Assembly (NCBI GenBank): GCA_011799875.1
Contig: CM022300.1
Location: 168,099,837-168,163,836, forward strand
Direction: 5' to 3'
Source: Thinopyrum elongatum
Lineage: Eukaryota; Streptophyta; Magnoliopsida; Poales; Poaceae
DNA: 64,000 nt
In this document: positions 1-9,331 of the stretch, one piece after another
Position numbering within the stretch: position 1 is the first letter of the stretch
How the letters are laid out: every line of letters begins with the position of its first letter
The notes under the pieces: generated by a model
The model's input: the letters and a program-made list of their open reading frames with translations, nothing else
Database searches by the model: none
Told to the model about the DNA's origin: nothing
Program-made: the position numbers and the translations under genes

Positions 1-792
1 TGCTATGTTTTAATCAAATTTAAGTATTTCCTCATCCATGTTAGCATTCATATGATTTATACTTGTTGTTTCACGCAATCAAAAGAAAAACCCGCCGGGA
101 ATTTGTGCATTCTTTTGATGTTTTGAAGGGCCCTCCCTTTGCATTTTTTCTCGAGAAAGGTTTCCGGCAAGACTCTTGCTGGCCTCCAACGCAGCTACTA
201 CTAATCTTCATCGAGTAGACCCAAAGTGAGTTAGAATCCCGAGTAGGGGCCGGTTCCTTATCGGTCTTTTTCAAATGCGGCTGCTACTGATCCCGTCGAG
301 TGGACTCGAGGCAAGGACAGGAGCGCAAATGATAGACACAGCAAGGTTTCCTCGTGTGCAAGTTTCTCATATGCAGGTAAAACATGAAATGATGGGAAAT
401 TTTAAATGAAACAGACTTATCTGTCTTTGTTGTACTTCTCATCACTTAGATAAGGAAGAGTTGTCGTAGGACCAAATTAAACGAGTCCGTCTCCATCCCC
501 ATCTTCCCCCGGGAAAGTTGCTCGTGAGGGATCCTTCTGCCTTTATCAGAAAAAGAGAGAGAAGATAGCACGAGGCCTTGAACAGCGTGTTAGTCATTCT
601 ATCTAAAACCAGTGTAATCATATCAAAATCAAGCATAAGCAAGAAAGAAAACATGCATGCAAGTTTTGTAAAACACTCGGGTTTATTCAGCTGTGCACAG
701 GGTCTTCGCCTGGCTTTGTACAAAGGGTTAGTAGTCTTGGAGACTATGCTTGTACAAAACAGGTTGTTGGGGCAAGGCCCGGCAACCACGCC
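1..792 (-). other. 3' untranslated region of element A
   Basis: No credible coding frame. The stretch resembles the region of element C at about 38690-39423, for example in the shared motif around 'gggtctt/gcgcctggctttgta' at about 698-722 and 39330-39352. It therefore lies between the integrase stop and the unseen 3' LTR. Short open frames at 71-274, 442-789 and 578-802 are chance. Confidence 0.6.
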
Positions 793-1990
793 TTATGGGT
801 AGAACTTGCGTAGATGCTCAATATTCCATGAGTTTTGCACACGAATGCCATCTCCGGTCTCCAGACGGACTGCGCCAGGTCTGGTGACTCGTACTACCCG
901 ATAAGGGCCTTCTCACTTTGGTGTCGACTTGTTTGTACCCTTGGCGGACTGAACACGCCGAAGGACAAGGTCGCCTTCCTCAAGGCTCCGGACATGAAAC
1001 TTGCGGCAATGATAGTGGCGCAAAGCTTGCTGGTAGCATGCAGCACGCACAACAGCCGGGAGACGAACTTCCTCGAGGAGCACAACATCGTCATGCTGCA
1101 GTTGCTACTGCGTTACTTCATCATAGGCAAGTACTGAAGGTGACCCGTATATGAGTTCCATGGGGAGCACCGCTTCTGCAGCATAGACTAGGGAGAAGGG
1201 TGTCTGACCAGTGGCTCGATTTGGTGTCGTCCCGAGTGACCAAAGAACCACCGACAACTTGTCAATCCAATGCCTCCCACACTTGTGCAGGCTGTCAAAA
1301 GTTCTTGTCTTGAGCCCGCGCAATACTTCAGCATTTGTTCTTTCTCCTTGCCCATTGCTCCTTGGGTGGGCAACGGATGCAAAGCATACCTTGCTTCCAA
1401 GGTTTTGAGTATATTGCATGAAAGCATGGCTCGTGAACTGTGTGCCATTGTCAGTAATGATCATGTTTGGGACCCCGAACCGGCAAACCAATCCTTTGAA
1501 GAACTTGACGGCTAACTGTGCTGTTACCTTTCTGACTGGCTCCACTTCAGGCCACTTTGTGAACTTGTCGATGGCGACATACAAGAACTCAAAGCCCCCG
1601 GTAGCACGGGGGAAGGGGCCCAAAATATCGAGCCCCTAGACCGAAAAGGGCCAGGATAGAGGAATTGTTTGGAGGGCTTGTGCTGGTTGATGTATGCTCT
1701 TTGAATGGAACTGGCATGCTTCACATCTTATTACTAGCTCAGTTGCATCCTGGAGGGCAGTGGGCCAATATAAGCCTTGCTAGAAGGCTTTCCCGACAAC
1801 GGTTCTTGCTCCTATGTGGGAACCACATACGCCTCCATGTATCTCTGCCAACAACTTTTGTCCATCTTCTCGGGACATGCACTTCAATTTCACTCCATTG
1901 GGTCGCTTTCTCCACAGGATGTTATCCACAAACTGGTACATACTTGACTGGTGGGCTACTTTCTCCGTTGGCTCTTGTTCTTCGAGAAGT
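793..1990 (-). pseudogene. Element A integrase (broken)
   Basis: This is the C-terminal domain of the polyprotein; integrase inserts the reverse-transcribed DNA into the host genome. The stop TAA (793-795) follows the motif LRKFYP, exactly as in element C at 39424-39426. The clearest frame, 1105-1623, begins just after the first catalytic Asp (in GLDILGPFP, about 1620-1645). It contains the second Asp in ITDNGTQF and the Glu in GQGER, so the DDE triad is still legible. The zinc-binding CEACQFH stretch lies upstream near 1710-1735. The first part (1750-1990) and the last part (793-1105) need changes of frame when compared with C. An integrase of this type is about 350-400 residues, which matches the span. 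Confidence 0.8.
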
Positions 1991-2141
1991 TCTCCTGTTT
2001 GGAGAAACCAGACTATCTGTTGCGCCCATGTCGGAGCTTGGGGCTTGACGACAAGGACTAAAGGCGTCTGTTCGGCTACGGGAGCACTGGTCTCATTGGC
2101 AAGAATCTGGAATTCAGCGCGAGACCACTGCTCACCGGGAG

Positions 2142-2740
2142 CTATAGCAATGTTCCCGACAACAGCCTTGCCGGGGGCTTCTGGAGCTCTGCCAGAAAGT
2201 AGTTGCCAGTAATTAACTTCCTCCTCTTATTGGGTCTCATTGACGGGGTAACTGTGGGTCGAGTTAAGTGGAGCACAAAAGTTCCTGGTTCCACAGGTAG
2301 CTTTTGGGTAGCACACTTTGACAGCTTATCAGCAACGTTGTTTTCCACATGAGGGATGCTCTGTTTGCACACCGTCAAAGTGTTCTTCCAATTTACTCAC
2401 TTCATCCACGTACGCTTCCATCAGCGGGTTCTGGTAGTCCTTTTTCACTTGTTTCACTACAAGCTGTGAATCTCCTCGAACGATCAGCTTTTTGATTCCC
2501 AATTCTACTGCAATTCTGAGGCTGGCAAGCAATCCCTCATATTCAGCAGTATTGTTGGTAGCCTCCTCCTGGGGGAAATGCATCTAAACCACATAATTTA
2601 GATGCTCTCCGGTAGGTGCGATAAGCAGCACCACGGCACCAGCGTCTTGCAGCGAGAAAGCACCATCAAAGTACATGATCCAATTCTTCTCAGTTTCCTT
2701 CCCAGGGAGTGCTAACTCCTGGATTTCATCGTCTGGTGTT
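2142..2740 (-). pseudogene. Element A archaeal-type RNase H (aRNH), broken
   Basis: Two overlapping frames (2329-2583 and the end of 2584-3000) contain the motifs MYFDGAFS, NNTAEYEGLLA and VRGDSQLVV, which carry the Asp/Glu/Asp residues expected of an archaeal-type RNase H. In Tat elements this is a second RNase H, placed between the retroviral RNase H and the integrase. A TAA at about 2584 interrupts the frame before MHFP. The LSKCA stretch (about 2315-2335) ends the domain. Element C carries the same domain in one open frame at 40657-41610, which supports the reading. Confidence 0.8.
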
Positions 2741-4060
2741 GGTGTCCATTCCACTATCCTGCCGGTTGTCTCTGGATTCCTTAGAATATGTTGCAACGGA
2801 AAGCGGGTGACCACCATGATCTCATGCACTTGAATGTAGTGGCGCAGCTTCCTCGAGGCCATTAGCAAGCCGAAGAGCAACTTCTGCACGCTCAAATACC
2901 TTGATCTAGCCCCCTGTAGACGGGAACTAACAAAATAGACTGGCCGCTGCACCACTTTTTTCTTTGAAGTAACTTGTTCTTCAGCTATCTCTCTTTGCAC
3001 TATTTTCTCCTTCCCGGGGAAATTGCTACTTCATCGACGGAGGGCCCTGCAGTGGTTGCTTCCTCATCATCAGCTTCTCTCTACACAACTAGAGCAAAAC
3101 TAACCACTTGATTTGTTGTTGTTAAATACAGCAACAACAGTTCTTGTGGCTTAGGCGCGACTAGAGTTAGTGCAGAGGACAAGTATCTTTTCAGGTCTTG
3201 TAGTGCAACGTCCTTTTCCGGAGTCCATTTTACTGGACCTGACTTTTTCAAGATCTTGCAAAATGGTAGAGCGCGCTTGACAGACCTTGAAATGAACCTT
3301 CTCAAAGCTGCAATACAACCTGCAAGGCGCCTCACATCCTTAATGGTCTTGGGTGCTTGAATCTGCTCGATGGCCTTAATCTTGTCGGGGTTTGCTTCGA
3401 TCCCACGCTGTGATATAAAGAATCCAAGGAGCTTGCCAGAGGGGATACCAAACACACACTTCTCGGGGTTGAGCTTCATGTTGATCTTTCGCAAGTTGGC
3501 AAATGTTTCCCTCAAATCTTGGATCAGAGTGGACTTGTCTTTGGTCTTGACCATGATATCATCCATGTAGGCTTCTATGTTTCTGTGAAACTATGGCTCA
3601 AAACCGATCTGAACTGCTCTTGCAAACATTGAACCTGCACTCTTTAGTCCGAAAGGCATCCGTACGAAGCACTACGTGCCACATGGAGTAATGAATGTGG
3701 TTTTCTCTTCATCTTCCTTGGACATGAATATCTGGTGATATCCAGAGTAGGCATCAAGAAATGAGAGCAGCTCACAACCGGCATTGTTGGAGTCCACCAT
3801 CTGGTCGATGCGCGGTAGGGGGAAAGGGTCCTTTGCGCATGCCTTGTTGGTATCAGTGAAATCAATACAAAGTCTCCATTTCCCATTTGCCTTGTGCACG
3901 ATGACCGGATTCTCCAACCATGTTGGATGTAGCACTCCTCTGACTAGGCCAGCTGCCTCGAGTTTCTTGATTTCTTCTACTATGAATTGTTGCCGTTCCA
4001 AAGCTAGTTTCCTGACCTTTTGCTTGACGGGCCGAGCGTGAAGGCATACAACAAGGTGGT
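2741..4060 (-). pseudogene. Element A reverse transcriptase and RNase H (broken)
   Basis: Reverse transcriptase copies the element RNA into DNA and the linked RNase H removes the RNA strand. Reading leftward from 4060: KLEAAGLVRGVLHPTW, the LCIDFTD motif, the LDAYSGYHQIFM motif (all in 3672-4001), then AYMDDIMVKTKD with the catalytic DD (3540-3566), then the connection and RNase H region (3081-3566 and 2741-3000). In-frame stops occur after CGT (about 3672) and in the segment before FHRNIEAY (about 3590). Compared with element C, 87 bp are missing around 2750, between the RNase H and aRNH parts. Confidence 0.85.
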
Positions 4061-4153
4061 GCTCAATTACCCCATGGGAACACCGAGGATGTTAGATGTT
4101 TGCCATGCAAACACATCTACATTCACCTGTAGGAAAGCAATGAGCGCGCTTTC

Positions 4154-5008
4154 CTATGTGTTGTCTAGGGTGGCACTGATGGTGAAAGTACCATCAGTAC
4201 CATCCTCGCTTGCTAGCACTTTCTTGGTCGCAGGTGGAGTGGCCTTGGATTTCTTGCCGGTAGAGCTTTCTGGTAAGTCCTTGACGGGTGCGCAGCCCTC
4301 CGAAGAGGTGTGCTTCCCGGAAGGCTCACTGGATGTCTTGCTAGGCTTTTTGCAACTTTTCATCTTAGCGGGAGTGGCCGCATTGTTAGCCTCTGCTGCA
4401 ACCGCATCTCTGTAGAGCTTGTCCATACATATAATTGCATCTTTCTGATCTGAGTTAATGGAGATGACACCCATGGGCCCTGGCATCTTCAACGTATTAT
4501 AGGCATAGTGATATGCTGCCATGAACTTGGCCAAGGCAGGGCACCCAAGGATTCCATTGAACACCAAGGGGATCTTAACCACATCAAACACTATCTTCTC
4601 AGTTTGGTAGTTTAGGTCCCCGCCAAATGTCACCGGCAGCGTAATGTTTCCCTTTGGCTGGCTCCTTCCCGGGTTGATTCCTTGGAACGTCCCTGTTTTC
4701 TTGAGCTCTTCCTCAGATATCTGCAGCCTCTCGATTACTTAAGGGGAGATCAAGTTCAAGCTAGCCCCACCGTCAACTAACATTTTCAAGACCTTGTGGT
4801 TGTGAATTGTCGGTGAGACGAACAACGGCAAACACCCGACCGCAGTCGTGTGATCAGGGTGGTCCTCGGCATAAAATATGATAGGCGTGTGGGACCACTT
4901 GAGTGGCTTTCGTGCATCTGCTGTCGGTTCCGCCGCAATGACTTCCCATGCCCACTGCTTGAGCTGGCGATGGGACGAGTGCATAGATGCACCCCTGTCA
5001 ATGCACAT
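4154..5008 (-). pseudogene. Element A aspartic protease and pro-RT linker
   Basis: Aspartic protease matures the polyprotein. The active-site loop reads LVDGGASLNLIS (about 4745-4785) in the frame 4739-5008, so the usual D-T/S-G is D-G-G. A stop at 4739-4741 splits it from the continuation (4154-4633), which carries ILGCPALAKFMAAYHYAYN, the second half of the protease fold, and a Lys/Ser-rich linker. The frame ends at TAG 4154-4156. The same TAG is present at the same place in elements B and C. Confidence 0.75.
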
Positions 5009-5185
5009 GGCTTCCGTTGCCTTCTGGAACTCTTGCTCGCTAGACTCATCATCCTCATCCTCACTTTCTTCATCTTCTTCTTTCTTTTCTTTGCCCCTGG
5101 CGGGCTTTTCTCTCTTCTGGCCAGCGTTGTCGCAGCGTCCAACTCATCTACTGTGGCCCTTCTTGCCGGATCCACTAGTACCTTC

Positions 5186-6592
5186 CTAACCTTTCTCCTT
5201 GTCCCGCTTCTCATATTCGGCTTTCTGCTTCTCAACCAATTGCTCAGCTTGGCGGCACTCTTGGAGGTCATGGCCCTTGGTACGATGAATCTTGCAGTAC
5301 GGGCCCGTCAGACTTGCCAGTCCTCTCCCCCGCAGCGGCAACCTGGCAATCAGTGCATGAAGCTGCTTCCTTGCCGGTACTCTCCATTTTGTGTTTCTTG
5401 GCGGCGCTGAAGTTGCCGGACCCTTCCACAGCCATAACTCTCTTGCCTCTATGTTTTCTGTTGTATCTCCGATTCTTCTTTCCCAGGGCGGTTGCATTGT
5501 CATTGTCAGAATCGATCTCAGCGGTGTCTTCCTCCCCGGGAAGCCTTCTCCATTGTTCAATGCGCGCACATTTGTCCACCAATGTATGTAGTTCATTGAC
5601 GGTCTTTGATAGGCGGATATGCATCTTCTCCCACATGCAGTTGCGCACATTCATGTGGAATGCGGGAACCATGGATGCAGGGTGGATATCCAGTATGCTG
5701 CGATGCACACGGCTGAATCTCTGGATGTACTTGCATAGGCTTTCTCCTTCTTTCTGTGGGATCACTTGCAGGTCGCTGGGTAACCCTGGACCCTTCTGTC
5801 CTCCGGTAAAAGCACAAAAATACTCATTGCGAAGATCTGCACGAAGAAATGGAGTTTTCCGGCAAGTTCATCAGCCAATATCTCGCGTTGGGCTAGAGTA
5901 CCAACGGGATGTAGTTGCCTAGGTTTTTCTCGTCTCTTCCCCCGGCAGCTTGCACAGCAATCATATAAATGCCCAAGAACTCTGCTGGGTTTTGATTGCC
6001 ATCGTACTTTTCCGGGACTTCAGGCTTGAAAACACGGACAGACGACCAGCGGACTTGCTGCAGCTCAGTGTGAAAGCGGGGCACCCAACCTCATAAGGTA
6101 GGTACCCGTGAACAACAGGAGCTGGCTCATTGACGACTGGGCCGTTGCGTTCATTTGATTGACGGTGTGCCTCCCAGCGCCGCTGGATGGTGGTACGAGC
6201 ATCATCTGCCCACCTTTACAGCAACACTTGCCTCTGATCCTGCTGTGTCTGCGGATCTGGGGAAGCCATGGATGCGTCGTTAGGCTGCATGTTTTGCTGG
6301 TCTTGCTGCGAAGTCGAGGTTGCCGCTAAGATTGATGCCGGGGAGGGGACTGCACCGTGGGCACAGCACCCTCCCCACTGCCCATAGCTTGTGCCGCAGG
6401 AACGGTTGGTGGACGTCGCGAGCGCTCCACCAACTGGGACCTGTTTGCATTGGCAAACTCGATCAAACTCCGAATGGTAGCCATCCATTCGTCCATCTTG
6501 TCAGCCACTGGAGGGAAATCCAACAGCATCTGCGCCCGCGCCACCGCCTCCGTCGCTGTTTGGGGCATGTTGGAACGTGAGGAACGCGACAT
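5186..6592 (-). pseudogene. Element A gag, central and C-terminal part
   Basis: Gag forms the virus-like particle and binds the element RNA. The capsid-like segment is spread over frames 6326-6592 (MDEWMATIRSLIEF), 5893-6084 (PEKYDGNQNPAEFLGIY) and 5268-5765 (KEGESLCKYIQRFSRVHR). It is followed by a Lys-rich stretch and a zinc-knuckle-like motif CKIHRTKGHDLQEC at 5255-5296. Frames change at least three times, so the gene is dead. The acidic/basic tail (about 5040-5250) leads into the protease, as in B and C. Confidence 0.75.
5255..5296 (-). other. CHHC zinc knuckle in gag of element A
   Basis: Spacing is C-X2-H-X4-H-X4-C, the retroviral knuckle spacing with His in place of the second Cys. 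The same change is present in elements B and C. Confidence 0.7.
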
Positions 6593-6922
6593 CGCTCGAC
6601 TCCTCGCAGAACCAGTAGGAGCAGCATTGTGGTCTCATTGCCGAATTGTGAGGGCGATAGTGGCTGGCGCGGTGGGAGTGGTGCCTAGAGATGTTGAACT
6701 TGATCAACTGGCGACTTGCCACGCGTCCGCTTCTGTGGAGGCACAATAGCACTGCTCGGCGTCTTCTCGCGTCCATCTTGAGACGGTTGGTGTAGCAGGA
6801 GGATCCCGGCTTGCGTCAGACCGGGCAGTGTTGCCCCGGTGGCTGTGGTCGACCAGGCGTGGGGGAGGCGGGAGTTGCACATCCGCACCACCCGCACCAT
6901 TGTTGTGGTTGTCGCCAGAGGG

Positions 6923-7129
6923 TCACGGGAACTGACGTGCTCCGGCGTTCCTACCTTCCACTCTCGCTGCGACGGGCATGGCAACAGCACCTCCTGTGCT
7001 GGCCGCGCCCCCCGTGGCTTCCACACCGCTTGCCGAAGCGGCGCTGCCTGCACCAGCCGCAGGCGAATGTGGTGGGAGTCTCGACGAAGATGGTTTCGTC
7101 ATCATGGAGCCCTTCTTCTTAGGCGCCAC
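6923..7129 (-). pseudogene. Element A gag N-terminus
   Basis: The frame opens with ATG at 7127-7129 and MAPKKK, the same start as in element C (ATG 53382-53384). It continues with a Pro/Ala/Gly-rich low-complexity region without a recognisable fold. It stops at 6923 and the coding sense resumes in another frame. The ATG lies about 75 bp inside the candidate primer-binding site. Confidence 0.6.
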
Positions 7130-7202
7130 GGATGATGAACAAGATGCAGATCTTCATGTAGCCAATGCGCTGCTCACTGCTTTGATTCACTCCAATGCAG
7201 AT

Positions 7203-7220
7203 CCCCTACCTGGCATGCCA
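7203..7220 (-). promoter_or_regulatory. Candidate primer-binding site of element A
   Basis: On the minus strand this reads TGGCATGCCAGGTAGGGG, starts with TGG as a tRNA 3' CCA complement should, and lies 4 bp inside the LTR end. The same sequence with one or two changes is at 28723-28741 (B) and 53464-53482 (C). I cannot name the primer tRNA. Confidence 0.5.
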
Positions 7221-7224
7221 AAGA

Positions 7225-7710
7225 TGTCGGCGTGGAGCCGACGATCTATGGGGCAGTGTAGCCCCTTTGCTGGTTCGGCGAGGTGCGGCAATTGACACAA
7301 AGAGCAAACACAACGAGGAGCGCACGATTTTACCCAGGTTCGGGCCGCCTGGAGGTGTAAAACCCTACTCCTACCTTTGGGTGTATTGGTGGTGTTTGAG
7401 CACAAGTACAAGGAGCGCTTTCCCCCGGCAAGTGGTGGGAGGAGAGCAGCTACACGAATGCCTATGCGTGAGGGTTGCAAAGATTCGAACCCCTTGTAAT
7501 GTTGCCCTGGCCCTCCTTTTATAGCTCAAGGGGTCAACACAGTGGCAAAAGGGTCATTACAGGGTGATTAGACTGATACAGAGCTATCATACCTAACTCT
7601 GGTAGTTAGGTCAAAATGCATTAAATGCACTGCTAGGTGTCATGTGGAGGTTGAATCCTGGCAAGGTTGTCGCGCTGCTTATCCAGCAACCTCCTATTAG
7701 CGTGACACAC
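7225..7710 (-). repeat. 5' LTR of element A, first part (interrupted by E)
   Basis: Begins TGTCGGCGTGG on the plus strand, the inverted form of the LTR end of element B (…CACGCCGACA at 28718). It continues through the shared TATA region and 'gcattaaatgca' to 'attagcgtgacac', where element E interrupts it. It resumes at 14869. With E removed, the LTR is about 800 bp, close to B's 860 bp. Confidence 0.8.
7517..7524 (-). promoter_or_regulatory. TATA box in LTR of element A
   Basis: Minus strand CTATAAAAGGAGGG. The same motif sits at the same relative place in B (28408-28415) and C (53789-53796), so it is the likely LTR promoter core. Confidence 0.6.
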
Positions 7711-9316
7711 TGATGTCTACTACACAACTTGTTCTTGTAGACTCATGTTGGGCCTCCAAGCGCAGAGTTTTGCAGGATAGTAGCAATTTTCCCTCTAGTG
7801 GATGACCTAAGGTTTATCAATCCGTGGGAAGCGTAGGATGAAGATGGTCTCTCTCAAACAACCCTGCAACCAAATAACAAAAAGTCTCTTCTGTCCCCAA
7901 CACACCAAATACAATGATAATTTGTATAGGTGCACTAGTTAGGCAAAGAGATGGTGATACAAGCGTAGTAATGATAGTAGATATTGATTTTTGTAATAGG
8001 AACAATAAAAAAACAACAAGGTAGCAATTGATAAAACGGAGCACAAATGGTATTGCAATGCTTGAAAATGAGGCATAGGGTCCGTACTTTCGCTAGTGCA
8101 ATTTCCCAACAATGCTAATATAATTGGATCATATAACCATCCCTCAACGTGTGATGAAGAATCACTCCAAAGTTCCTATCTAGCGGAGAACATAAGAAGA
8201 AATTGTTTGTAGGGTACGAAACCACCTCAAAGCTATTCTTTTCGATCAATCTATCCTAGATTTCGTACTAAAATAACACCAAGCTATTCTTTCCGATCAA
8301 TCTAACAAGAGTTCGTACTAAAATAACACCATATGATACACATCAACCAACTCTAATATCACCTAGATACTCCAATGTCACCGCGAGTATCCGTGAGTTG
8401 ATTATACGATATGCATCAAACAATTTCAGATTCATAATACTCAATCCAACAAAAAGAACCTCAAAGAGTTCCCCAAGATTTCTACCGGAGAAACAAGGAG
8501 GAAAACGTGCATCAACCCCTATGCATAGATTACCCCAATGTCACCTCGGGAATCCACGGGTTGAGTGCTCAGACATAGATGAAGTGCTCTCAAATCCATA
8601 AAAGTATTCAACCCGATAAAAAACAAAATCTCAAAGGGAAAACTCAATTCATCACATCAAGATAGAGAGGGGAAAACACCATATGATCCAATTATATTAA
8701 CAAAGCCAGTGATACATCAAGATCGTGCCAACTCAAGAACACGAGAGAGAGATTAAATGCATAGCGACTGGTACAAACCCTCAGCCCCGAGGGTGGACTA
8801 GTCCCTCCTCATCATGGTGGCTGCCGGGGTGATGAAGATGGCCATCGGTGATGATTTCCCCCTCCGGCAGGGTGCCAGAACGGGGTCTAGATTGGTTTTT
8901 CGGGGCTATAGAGGCTTCCGGCGGTCGAACTTCTGATCTAGGGTTATTTCTAATGTTTTCTCTATTTATTGGATTTTTCAGCGTTGAATCACGCGAAGAT
9001 GGGCCTCGAGGTGGGCATAACCCACCTGGGCGCACCTGGGCCTCCTGGCGCGCCCAGGTGTCTTGTGCTCACCTCCTTCACCTTCTGGTCCTCCCACGAA
9101 GCTTCTAGTGCCTCTTTTATTCCAAAAAAAATCGTCAAAATGTTTCGTTACACTTGGAGAACTTTTATTTCTGCACAAAAAACAACACCACGGTAGTTCT
9201 GCTGAAAACAGCGTTAGTCCGGGTTAGTTCCATCCAAATCATACCAAAACCATATAAAATTGTTGTAAACATGGCATGAATACTTCATAAATTATAGATA
9301 TGTTGGAGACGTATCA
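7711..9316 (-). repeat. 3' LTR of element E
   Basis: TGATGTCTAC…GACGTATCA. Near 9005-9062 it contains two strong hairpins: aggtggg/cccacct, and cacctgggc/gcccaggtg around a cctcctggc loop. Both are kept in the other LTR at about 14555-14612. Short open frames here are chance. Confidence 0.9.
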
Positions 9317-9331
9317 GCATCCCCAAGCTTA
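9317..9331 (-). promoter_or_regulatory. Polypurine tract of element E
   Basis: Minus strand TAAGCTTGGGGATGC abuts the 3' LTR, the place where plus-strand DNA synthesis is primed. Copies of the same 15-mer occur inside the element at 10892, 11631 and 12926. Confidence 0.6.
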
